Assembly (NCBI GenBank): GCA_016744015.1
Contig: JADGFD010000012.1
Span: 1 to 64,000 of the forward strand
From: Paracoccaceae bacterium
GTDB lineage: Bacteria; Pseudomonadota; Alphaproteobacteria; Rhodobacterales; Rhodobacteraceae
Length of the DNA stretch: 64,000 nt
Direction of reading: 5' to 3'
Shown here in pieces: positions 26,954 to 34,594 of the stretch (position 1 is the stretch's first letter; the number at the start of each line of letters is the position of its first letter). The notes beneath the pieces were generated by a model, which ran no database searches, was not told the origin of the DNA, and saw only the letters and a list, made by a program, of their open reading frames with translations. A program made the translations under genes and the position numbers.

Positions 26954-27871
26954 TTATAATCTGTTGTTAAACCGCACGCGGTAGAGCATGCGCTGGCTGG
27001 TGCCGGTGTCGGCTGACGGGTCAAACGCGGTGCGGTTATGCAATGTGTTGTTGTTGAGTATACCCTGACCGGGGCGCAAAGTAAGAGTGTGCAGATAGTC
27101 GCGCTCACTTTCCAGCAGATTTTGCAGCAGCGCGGCGGCTTTTTGGGTGGCTTCCGACTTCCAGCTTATTGAGCGGGTGCGGGCGGTGTAGCGCATAATG
27201 AGCTTGCCATCTTCTATAAAGAAGACGGGGCCAATGCTGACGGGGCGCACGCTGCCGTCGGCCTCAGGGGATTCGGGGATGGTCATGGCGGAGGGGTCCA
27301 TCAAGAGCGCCACGGCCTCGGGGCTGGCGTCTCGGAGGCGAATATAGGCGATCTCGTTATCAATAATCTGGCTTTGGCCGCCGATATCGGCTTGGCGCAC
27401 GCAGTGCAGCACAAAGGCGCGGATGGTGTCGGATTCGCTGTTATAATAGCCATCTGTGTGCCAGTTCATGGCTTTGCGGGAATAGGGGATAAAGCCGCGC
27501 TGGTGCTCGGCCATAGAGACCTTAAGCGCCACTACGCCGTTTGTGCCTGCCGAGCGGTGGGCCTCGGCAATACGTAGGCCAAAAGCATCGGTAAAGGCGC
27601 GGAGTTGGGCGCCGACCTCGACCTCGTTTTCGCTATAGCGCTCGGCCTGATAAATGGCGAAATTTGATTCGGCGACCTGTTGCAAAATTGCGGTTTTCTC
27701 CGATTCCGTAGGCTGCGACAGATCGACCACCTTTAGTGAAGGCGCCGCTCCAGCGCGGGGGGTGATCGTCAATTTACTGCGACGCCACGCCGCATAGGCC
27801 GCGGTATTCTCTAAATCGAACGCGCCGCCAAATTGCGACAAATCGCCCCCGTTTTCTGTGTTCTCATTCAT
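26954..27871 (-). CDS. TauD/TfdA-family 2-oxoglutarate dioxygenase
   Basis: 305-aa Fe(II)/2-oxoglutarate dioxygenase. Iron ligands are visible in MNWHTDGYYN (His-x-Asp) and LNNNTLHNRTAF (distal His); the 2OG-binding Arg is likely in RMLYRVRFNN. ATG 27871 is preferred over a TTG at 27880, though no good ribosome site is seen. TauD members release sulfite from sulfonates such as taurine, others hydroxylate carnitine precursors; position beside cysG and opposite dsrA suggests, but does not prove, a sulfonate or sulfur substrate. Confidence 0.85.
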   Translation of the reverse strand: MNENTENGGDLSQFGGAFDLENTAAYAAWRRSKLTITPRAGAAPSLKVVDLSQPTESEKTAILQQVAESNFAIYQAERYSENEVEVGAQLRAFTDAFGLRIAEAHRSAGTNGVVALKVSMAEHQRGFIPYSRKAMNWHTDGYYNSESDTIRAFVLHCVRQADIGGQSQIIDNEIAYIRLRDASPEAVALLMDPSAMTIPESPEADGSVRPVSIGPVFFIEDGKLIMRYTARTRSISWKSEATQKAAALLQNLLESERDYLHTLTLRPGQGILNNNTLHNRTAFDPSADTGTSQRMLYRVRFNNRL

Positions 27872-27883
27872 TTTTTTCAATTA

Positions 27884-28129
27884 TACTTGGGTTTTTCCAA
27901 GTGTATCCTTTGGTTTATCTTTGTATGCCCTTTGGCGCCTGATCTTTTGCTTTACATTCCATTATCTAAATATATAGATTTAAGGTGGGATCATGCAAAT
28001 GGTTTCCGACGGTCGCTATAGTTAACCTTATATCTAAGGGATGTGCTATAGATGGGACGGGTGAGCAGCCGGTCAAGAGCTGCGGAGGCCAGTGAAACAA
28101 AGATACGCTAGCGCAAGGGAGATATTGCA
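27884..28129. promoter_or_regulatory. Divergent promoter region of dsr locus
   Basis: AT-rich spacer between the TauD-like gene and dsrA. Contains an inverted repeat ACTTGG...CCAAGT (27885-27902, six-base loop), a palindrome-like TAAATATATAGATTTA (27967-27982), and TATAGAT near 28049 that could be a -10 element for dsrA. A ribosome site AAGGGAG precedes dsrA. Regulator unknown. Confidence 0.5.
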
Positions 28130-29428
28130 ATGAAAGACGGCGACAACGTTAATGACGGTGACCAGAACGGTGTAAACCCTACACCCCATTTGGACCAGCT
28201 TGAAGATGGCCCTTGGCCCAGCTTTGTGACCGGCCTCAAGCGGCTGCGCGATACACAAGGGGCACAGTATGCACCTATGATGAACGACCTGTTGGGCCAG
28301 TTGAACCATTCTTATGAGAATCGTCGCGGCTATTGGAAGGGTGGCACGCTTTCTGTGCTTGGTTATGGCGGCGGTATTATCCCGCGCTTTTCCGAGGTTT
28401 CCGAGCAGTTTCCTGAGTCAAAAGAATTTCACACGCTGCGGGTTATGCCGCCTGCGGGTAACCACTACACAACCGATCTGCTGCGTCAGCTCTGTGATAT
28501 TTGGGAGCGCCACGGTTCTGGCCTCATCGCATTCCACGGCCAGTCTGGCGATATAATGTTTCAGGGTTGCACATCTGAAAACGCACAGATCGCGTTTGAC
28601 GAGCTGAACGAAATCGGCTTTGATCTTGGCGGTGCTGGTCCGGCTTTGCGGACCGCGATGTCTTGCGTTGGCCATGCCCGTTGCGAACAGAGCTGCTTTG
28701 ACGGGGTGAAAGCCCACCGTGGTATCATCAACCGCTTGCTTGACGAAATGCACCGGCCTTCGATGCCTTATAAGTTTAAGTTCAAGTTCTCTGGTTGCGG
28801 TAATGACTGTGTGAACGCCATCCACCGGGCCGACTTTGCGGTGATCGGCACATGGCGTGATGACATCAAGATTAACCAAGAGAAGGTTAAGGAGCATATC
28901 GCTGAAAAAGGACGGAAGTACACAATTGATACGGTTGTATCTATGTGCCCGACGCGTGCAATTTCATTGCATGACGATGACACTATGGAAATTGATAATA
29001 AATCATGCGTTCGTTGCATGCACTGTATCAACGTAATGACCAAGGCGCTGAGCCCCGGTGATGACCGTGGCGCTTCTATCATGATCGGCGGCAAGCGCTC
29101 GCTGAAAGTGGGTGACCTGATGGGCACCATGATCAAGCCTTTCATCAAGCTTGAAACCGAAGAAGACTTCGAGGCGCTGGAAGACTTTGCGGAAGAAGTG
29201 ATGGAGTTCTTTGCGGATAACGCGCTTGAGCATGAGCGCATTGGTGAGTGCATCGACCGTATTGGCGTTCCGGCTTTCTTGGAAGCCATGGACATTCCGG
29301 CGGACCCCAACATGGTGAACCACCCGCGGACCTCTAGTTATGTGCGCACAGATGACTTTGACGAGGAATCGGCGAAGTATTTCGAGCGTAAAGCTGAGGA
29401 AGCCGGCATGATGGTTGGTGACGACTAA
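28130..29428 (+). CDS. dsrA: Reverse dissimilatory sulfite reductase alpha subunit
   Basis: Siroheme/4Fe-4S subunit of the DsrA2B2 reductase; in sulfur oxidisers it converts DsrC-bound persulfide sulfur to sulfite. 432 aa, full length. Cluster Cys are in SCVGHARCEQSC and SGCGNDC, and the inserted ferredoxin domain has SMCPTRAI and CVRCMHCINVM. The end DEESAKYFERKAEEAG is typical. First gene of the operon; 78 bases with a stem-loop separate it from dsrB. Confidence 0.97.
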   Translation: MKDGDNVNDGDQNGVNPTPHLDQLEDGPWPSFVTGLKRLRDTQGAQYAPMMNDLLGQLNHSYENRRGYWKGGTLSVLGYGGGIIPRFSEVSEQFPESKEFHTLRVMPPAGNHYTTDLLRQLCDIWERHGSGLIAFHGQSGDIMFQGCTSENAQIAFDELNEIGFDLGGAGPALRTAMSCVGHARCEQSCFDGVKAHRGIINRLLDEMHRPSMPYKFKFKFSGCGNDCVNAIHRADFAVIGTWRDDIKINQEKVKEHIAEKGRKYTIDTVVSMCPTRAISLHDDDTMEIDNKSCVRCMHCINVMTKALSPGDDRGASIMIGGKRSLKVGDLMGTMIKPFIKLETEEDFEALEDFAEEVMEFFADNALEHERIGECIDRIGVPAFLEAMDIPADPNMVNHPRTSSYVRTDDFDEESAKYFERKAEEAGMMVGDD

Positions 29429-29435
29429 AATTGGT

Positions 29436-29455
29436 GGTGGGTGCAAGCACCCACC
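29436..29455 (+). repeat. Stem-loop between dsrA and dsrB
   Basis: GGTGGGTGC and GCACCCACC form a nine-base perfect stem around AA. It lies eight bases after the dsrA stop and resembles short extragenic palindromes. Without a U-tract it is more likely an mRNA-stabilising or processing element than a terminator. Confidence 0.7.
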
Positions 29456-29506
29456 CTACGGATTTTACCCGCGTGGATCCTATCCCGCGGAAAAGGGAGA
29501 GATATT

Positions 29507-30589
29507 ATGAACGAGATGAAAGCTAAGCCACGGATGCCAGATGAAGTGGGTGTGCCTGACCCGGCGCCATTTATGCACCCGCTGAGCATTAAAAACTACG
29601 GCACATGGGATTATCACGACCGCTCGCGCCCTGGCGTTTTGCGCCACGTGTCAAAATCTGGCGACGAGCTGTTTACCGTGCGCGCTGGCACCCAGCGCCA
29701 GATGGACGTTTACACCATTCGCAAGCTTTGTGACATTGGCGACAACTACGCTGACGGTTATGTGCGCTTCACCACCCGCTCGAATATCGAATATATGGTG
29801 GCGGACGAAACCAAAGTTGAGCCGCTGATTGCTGAACTCAACGCCAATGGCTTCCCTGTGGGCGGCACCGGTGCTTCGGTATCCATGATCAGCCACACCC
29901 AAGGCTGGCTGCACTGCGACATTCCCGGCACGGACGCTTCTGGCGTTGTGAAGGGCCTGATGGACATGCTGCACAGCGAGTTCATTAAGGAAGAAATGCC
30001 AAACCGCGTGCGGATCACCACCTCTTGCTGCCAGATCAACTGTGGTGGCCAAGGTGATATCGCGGTGAACGTCCAGTACACCAAGCCACCAAAGATCAAC
30101 CATGATCTGGTTGCCAACGTATGTGAGCGCCCGGCTGTTGTGGCCCGCTGCCCGGTTGCGGCTATTCGCCCAGCTATGGTTGATGGCAAGCCAAGCCTTG
30201 AGATCGACGAAAAGAAATGCGTATGCTGCGGTGCTTGTTATCCGCCTTGCCCCCCTATGCAGATCAATGGTGATGATAGCACCAAGATCGCGATCTGGGT
30301 TGGCGGCAAGCACTCAAATGCCCGCTCCAAGCCCACCTTCCACAAGCTGGTTGTTGCCAATCTGCCGAACAACGCGCCGCATTGGCCCGAGGTAAACGCG
30401 GTCGTTCTTAAGATCGTAAAAGCCTATAAGAAAGATGCGAAACATTGGGAGCGCATGGGGGAGTGGATCGAGCGGATCGGCTGGAACCGTTTCTTTGAAA
30501 TGACTGAACTGGCCTTCACCAAGCACCACATTGATACGTGGACAGGTGCACGCAAGACCATGAACCAGTCTGCCCACGTTCATTTCTAG
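29507..30589 (+). CDS. dsrB: Reverse dissimilatory sulfite reductase beta subunit
   Basis: Catalytic siroheme-bearing subunit pairing with DsrA; 360 aa from ATG 29507, preceded by AAGGGAGAG (an upstream extension is rejected). Cluster-binding Cys appear in TTSCCQINCGGQGD, and the ferredoxin insert has CVCCGACYPPCPPM. Length and order match the oxidative-type enzyme. Followed by dsrE after nine bases. Confidence 0.97.
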   Translation: MNEMKAKPRMPDEVGVPDPAPFMHPLSIKNYGTWDYHDRSRPGVLRHVSKSGDELFTVRAGTQRQMDVYTIRKLCDIGDNYADGYVRFTTRSNIEYMVADETKVEPLIAELNANGFPVGGTGASVSMISHTQGWLHCDIPGTDASGVVKGLMDMLHSEFIKEEMPNRVRITTSCCQINCGGQGDIAVNVQYTKPPKINHDLVANVCERPAVVARCPVAAIRPAMVDGKPSLEIDEKKCVCCGACYPPCPPMQINGDDSTKIAIWVGGKHSNARSKPTFHKLVVANLPNNAPHWPEVNAVVLKIVKAYKKDAKHWERMGEWIERIGWNRFFEMTELAFTKHHIDTWTGARKTMNQSAHVHF

Positions 30590-30598
30590 GAGCGAATA

Positions 30599-30991
30599 AT
30601 GAAATTCGGAATCGTAGTAAGTGAAGGGCCATATACGCACCAAGCGTCTGACTCGGCCTATAACTTTGTGAAAGCCGCGCTGGCCACTGGCCACGAGGTT
30701 TCCCGTGTGTTCTTTTATCATGACGGGGTGAATGTAGGCACGCGCCTTTCCATTCCGCCGCAGGATGACCGCCAAATTCAGGAGCAGTGGACGGCTCTGG
30801 CGAAAGAACACGAGCTTGATTTGGTGATTTGCATCGCCGCGGCCCAGCGCCGTGGCTTGCTAGACCAAAATGAAGCGGACCGGCAGGGCAAAGACGCGAA
30901 TAACATCGCAGAAGGCTTTCGGATTTCTGGCCTCGGTCAGTTGATCGAGATGGGCATTCAAGCTGATCGCACGATCACATTTGGCGACTAG
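30599..30991 (+). CDS. dsrE: Sulfur carrier DsrE
   Basis: 130-aa subunit of the hexameric DsrE2F2H2 sulfurtransferase that hands sulfur from TusA to DsrC. The active Cys is in LDLVICIAAAQRRG, at the conserved position near residue 79. Begins MKFGIVVSEGPYTHQASDSA. Its presence with DsrF and DsrH is a hallmark of sulfur-oxidising rather than sulfate-reducing dsr loci. Confidence 0.96.
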   Translation: MKFGIVVSEGPYTHQASDSAYNFVKAALATGHEVSRVFFYHDGVNVGTRLSIPPQDDRQIQEQWTALAKEHELDLVICIAAAQRRGLLDQNEADRQGKDANNIAEGFRISGLGQLIEMGIQADRTITFGD

Positions 30992-31000
30992 GAGGATATT

Positions 31001-31408
31001 ATGAGTGATGTAAAAAAATTCCTCTACGTGAATCGCAAGGCGCCTTATGGCACGATTTACGCACAGGAGGCGCTGGAAGTGGTGCTGATTGGCGCGGCGT
31101 TTGATCAGGATGTTGCAATGGCATTCTTGGATGACGGTGTGTTCCAGCTCACCAAAGGGCAAGACACAAAAGAAGCCGGCTTAAAGAACTTCTCGCCTAC
31201 ATTCCGAGCTTTGGGCGACTATGAAGTCACCAAGCTTTATGTGGAGCAGGAATCACTTGATGAGCGCGGGCTTACATTGGATGACCTTCAGGATATCCAG
31301 TATGAGGACGAAGACGACGATTATGAAGAAAAACCTTCGATCATCGTGGTTTCACGCGCAGCAATGGCCGATGTGATGGCTGATCAAGACGTTGTCTTGA
31401 GCTTTTAG
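31001..31408 (+). CDS. dsrF: Sulfur carrier complex subunit DsrF
   Basis: 135-aa subunit of DsrEFH. Starts MSDVKKFLYVNRKAPYGTI; no Cys is visible in the chain, as expected for this non-catalytic partner. An acidic segment EDEDDDYEEKP lies near residue 103. AGGAGG sits just upstream of the ATG. Between dsrE and dsrH with short gaps. Confidence 0.94.
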   Translation: MSDVKKFLYVNRKAPYGTIYAQEALEVVLIGAAFDQDVAMAFLDDGVFQLTKGQDTKEAGLKNFSPTFRALGDYEVTKLYVEQESLDERGLTLDDLQDIQYEDEDDDYEEKPSIIVVSRAAMADVMADQDVVLSF

Positions 31409-31417
31409 GGGAAAAAC

Positions 31418-31726
31418 ATGTCTACTTTACATACAGTTAACAAATCCCCGTTTCAGAACCAGACTCTGATTAGCTGCCTTGGGCACGCTAAGGCGGGCGA
31501 CAGTGTTTTGATGATCGAGGACGGCGTTTATGGCGCAATGTCAGGCAATGCGATGTCAGAAGTTGTGGCAGGCCTAGGGGCAAATATTAAGCTCTTTGTG
31601 CTTGGTGCCGATGTGGCGGCGCGTGGCATTGATGCTGGGCGCGTGGCTGAGGGTGTTACCTCGGTTAATTATGAAGAATTTGTGGGCATGGCTGCAAGCT
31701 GTGACCGCGTACAGAACTGGCTTTAA
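31418..31726 (+). CDS. dsrH: Sulfur carrier complex subunit DsrH
   Basis: 102-aa subunit of DsrEFH. LHTVNKSPFQNQTLISCLGHA carries the conserved N-terminal Cys at about residue 20, and the chain continues DSVLMIEDGVYGAM, a TusB/DsrH signature. Followed by an unusually long structured spacer before dsrC. Confidence 0.94.
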   Translation: MSTLHTVNKSPFQNQTLISCLGHAKAGDSVLMIEDGVYGAMSGNAMSEVVAGLGANIKLFVLGADVAARGIDAGRVAEGVTSVNYEEFVGMAASCDRVQNWL

Positions 31727-31732
31727 CTAAGG

Positions 31733-31831
31733 GGATTTGTGCTTGATGGCTTAATTTATTGTTTTGATCGCGAGGCAGTGATTGCGCAGCAATCGCGTTC
31801 GTGAGCAAAACAATTCATTCGGCACAAATCC
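31733..31831 (+). promoter_or_regulatory. Long nested stem-loop in dsrH-dsrC spacer
   Basis: Three nested complementary pairs: GGATTTGTGC (31733-31742) with GCACAAATCC (31822-31831); ATTGTTTTG (31758-31766) with CAAAACAAT (31806-31814); ATTGC (31781-31785) with GCAAT (31789-31793), plus further GU-containing pairing around CGCGA/TCGTG. No U-tract. Probably a processing or stability element giving separate control of dsrC mRNA. Confidence 0.7.
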
Positions 31832-31869
31832 ACTAAACGCCCAATTGGGCAAATCTAAGGAATATAAAA

Positions 31870-32205
31870 ATGGCTGCATATGACGTAAACGGCACTTCCG
31901 TTGAGCATGACGAAGAAGGCTACATCACCAACTTGTCCGAGTGGACAAAAGAGCTGGCGGACGTAATTGCCGTAGCAGAAGAAATTGAGATGGGCGAAGA
32001 GCACTGGGCTGTGGTGAACTTCCTGCGGGAATACTACGAGGAGTATCAAATTGCACCGGCTGTGCGGGTTTTGATCAAGTCGATCAAAAAATCCATGGGC
32101 CCAGAAGTTGGCAACAACAAATACATGTATGAGTTGTTTCCTTACGGCCCAGCCAAGCAGGCTTGTAAGATTGCGGGTCTGCCTAAGCCGACCGGTTGTG
32201 TGTAA
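31870..32205 (+). CDS. dsrC: Sulfur carrier protein DsrC
   Basis: 111-aa persulfide/trisulfide carrier, the substrate of DsrAB and the partner of DsrMKJOP. Both redox cysteines of the C-terminal arm are present: QACKIAGLPKPTGCV, with the penultimate Cys and the second Cys ten residues before it. The 142-base spacer upstream carries a long hairpin. Having both cysteines separates it from TusE and from the cysteine-free paralogue at 57293. Confidence 0.97.
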   Translation: MAAYDVNGTSVEHDEEGYITNLSEWTKELADVIAVAEEIEMGEEHWAVVNFLREYYEEYQIAPAVRVLIKSIKKSMGPEVGNNKYMYELFPYGPAKQACKIAGLPKPTGCV

Positions 32206-32284
32206 CCCACACGCCTAACTCAGATACGATTTTGCCCTTGGCTTGGGAGAAAAGGCCAGGGGCATACCAAAGGGAGGGGTTATC

Positions 32285-33043
32285 GTGATTTCCACGGTAT
32301 ATGCAGTGCTGTTCTATCTAGCCACATTTTTGATGGTGGCTGGCGTCGGGATGAAGGTGTTTAAGTACGCCACTACGCCTGTGCCTCTTAATATTGTTGT
32401 ATCACCTGCGCCGCGCACCAAGCGCGGGGTTGTCTTCCGGATGTTCCGCGAGGTCATCTTCTTTGAGAGCCTGTTTAAATCCAACAAGTGGATCTGGCTG
32501 TTTGGTTACCTGTTTCACTGGGGTATGCTGATTGTTCTGCTGCGCCACTTTCGTTATTTTACGCTGAATACGTGGTGGTGGGTTGAGATCATTTCCCCTA
32601 TCGGCAAGCTGATGGCCTTTGCCATGCTCGCCGGGTTGCTGGGCCTTTGGGCGCGGCGGATATTCCAAGAACGCATTCGCTATATCTCTAACCCGTCAGA
32701 CCACCTCATGCTGGCCCTTTTGGTCGGCATTGCTGGCAGCGGCACGATGATGAGCTATGTAACGCATACCGACATTATCAACGTAAAAGCCTATTTCCTT
32801 GGCCTTATGCGCTTTGACCTCAGCCACACGCTTCCGGCTGACCCGATTTTGATGGCGCATTTGGGTATGGTGGTGATCCTGATGATCATCTTCCCGATCT
32901 CGAAGCTGCTGCACGTGCCGGGCGTGTTTTTTGCTCCGAGCCGCACCTTGGTTGACAACGCTCGCGAAAAGCGCCGCGTATCCAAATGGGCCCGTAACCT
33001 ACCGCCGTTGCCTGAGGGCATTCCGGCCAAAGAGGAGGGATAA
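32285..33043 (+). CDS. dsrM: Membrane cytochrome b subunit DsrM
   Basis: 252-aa NarI-like dihaem b quinone-reactive subunit of the DsrMKJOP complex. GTG 32285 is chosen because AAAGGGAGG lies just upstream; the longer frame is rejected. About five transmembrane segments are evident, with His residues in YLFHWGMLIVLLRHF and in the later helices (MAHLGMVVIL). Exchanges electrons between the quinone pool and DsrK. Confidence 0.93.
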   Translation: MISTVYAVLFYLATFLMVAGVGMKVFKYATTPVPLNIVVSPAPRTKRGVVFRMFREVIFFESLFKSNKWIWLFGYLFHWGMLIVLLRHFRYFTLNTWWWVEIISPIGKLMAFAMLAGLLGLWARRIFQERIRYISNPSDHLMLALLVGIAGSGTMMSYVTHTDIINVKAYFLGLMRFDLSHTLPADPILMAHLGMVVILMIIFPISKLLHVPGVFFAPSRTLVDNAREKRRVSKWARNLPPLPEGIPAKEEG

Positions 33044-33046
33044 GAC

Positions 33047-34594
33047 ATGGCCCCTTTGGATGATGACAAAAAAGACGTGCCGATCTTTTCCGACTATCCG
33101 TCGCAAATGCCAAAAATCGAATGCGGCGCGAGCTTGGACACCAACACCTTTAAGGCCTATCCCGAGCATAACGAAGCCCTTGGCTTCCCCGGGGAGCTGA
33201 TAGACAACTGGCAGGAAGTGGCCATTGCCAAAATCGGTGAGCTGGCCAAGAAAAACCGTGCGTTTCAGGTTTACTTGGATGCCTGCGTAAAGTGTGGCGC
33301 TTGCACCGACAAATGCCACTATTTCCTCGGCACAGGTGACCCCAAAAACATGCCTGTAGCGCGCCAAGATCTGCTGCGCTCGGTTTACCGCCGCTACTAT
33401 ACCTTTGCGGGCAAATACTTCCCGTGGTTGGTAGGCGCGCGTGATCTTACCAAAGAGGTGCTGGACGAGTGGTATACCTATTATCACCAGTGCTCCCAGT
33501 GCCGCCGCTGCTCTGTGGCCTGCCCATATGGCATTGATACCGCCGAGATTTCGATGGCCGCGCGGGAGATTTTGGATACGGTTGGTGTCGGCCAGAAGTA
33601 TTGCAACGAGATTATCGCCAAGCTGAAAAAGACTGGTAATAACCTTGGTCTGAACCCAAAGGCGCTGCGCGCTACGTTGGAAGACCTAGAGGAAGATCTG
33701 GAAGACGAAACCGGTATTGAGGTGAAAATCCCGCTGGATGTGAAGGGTGCCGATGTGCTGCTGATCACACCTTCAGCAGACTTTTTTGCAGAGCCACATA
33801 TTGATGGATTACTTGGTTATGCCAAGGTTTTCCACGCTTCGGGTGTAAGCTGGACGATCAGTTCTTATGCGTCTGAAGCGGCCAATTTTGGCATGTTTAT
33901 CGGCTCTTATGAAAATATGCGCGAGGTGAGCTGGCGCATCCGGCAAGCCGCCAAGGACTTGGGCGTAAAGCGGATTATTTTTGGTGAGTGCGGCCATGCA
34001 TGGCGGGTGGGCTATAGCTTCCTGAATACGCTGGCGGGGCCATTTGATTTCCTGGATCAAAACTATCCTATTCCGCAGCACATTCTTGAGTTTACGCTGG
34101 ATGAGATCGAGGCCGGTAAGCTGAAGATTGATAAGTCGAAAAATGATGAACACATCATGACCTATCATGATAGCTGCAACGTGGCGCGTGGCTCGGCGAT
34201 GGGCCCGAAAGAGGGTGGCCAGTTTGATGTGCCGCGCGCGGTGATCAAAGCCGTGTGCAACAATTTCCATGATATGGAACGCGATACAATCCGCGAAAAC
34301 ACCTTCTGCTGCGGCGGCGGGGGCGGGTTGCTGACCGATGACCTGATGGATTTGCGCATCAAAGGTGCCAAGCCACGCATGACCGCGCTACAGCAAGTAA
34401 CGGAAGATCACGGCGTGAACAAAATGGCGGCGATTTGCGCCATTTGCAAAACCCAGTTTTCCAAGGTGATGCCGAAATACGGCTACGACATGGACTCAGT
34501 TATGTCGGTTCACCAATTGGTAGCTAATGCCGTCATCCTTGACGGGCAAGAAACAGACGAGGCCGACCCGGCCGCAGCGGAGGAAACCCCATGA
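33047..34594 (+). CDS. dsrK: Iron-sulfur reductase DsrK
   Basis: 515-aa HdrD-like cytoplasmic subunit of DsrMKJOP that handles the DsrC disulfide/trisulfide. Two 4Fe-4S sites are CVKCGACTDKCHYFLG and CSQCRRCSVACPYGID; the CCG-type non-cubane cluster domain shows MTYHDSCNVARGS and TFCCGGGGG. Starts three bases after dsrM and overlaps dsrL by four bases. Confidence 0.97.
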   Translation: MAPLDDDKKDVPIFSDYPSQMPKIECGASLDTNTFKAYPEHNEALGFPGELIDNWQEVAIAKIGELAKKNRAFQVYLDACVKCGACTDKCHYFLGTGDPKNMPVARQDLLRSVYRRYYTFAGKYFPWLVGARDLTKEVLDEWYTYYHQCSQCRRCSVACPYGIDTAEISMAAREILDTVGVGQKYCNEIIAKLKKTGNNLGLNPKALRATLEDLEEDLEDETGIEVKIPLDVKGADVLLITPSADFFAEPHIDGLLGYAKVFHASGVSWTISSYASEAANFGMFIGSYENMREVSWRIRQAAKDLGVKRIIFGECGHAWRVGYSFLNTLAGPFDFLDQNYPIPQHILEFTLDEIEAGKLKIDKSKNDEHIMTYHDSCNVARGSAMGPKEGGQFDVPRAVIKAVCNNFHDMERDTIRENTFCCGGGGGLLTDDLMDLRIKGAKPRMTALQQVTEDHGVNKMAAICAICKTQFSKVMPKYGYDMDSVMSVHQLVANAVILDGQETDEADPAAAEETP

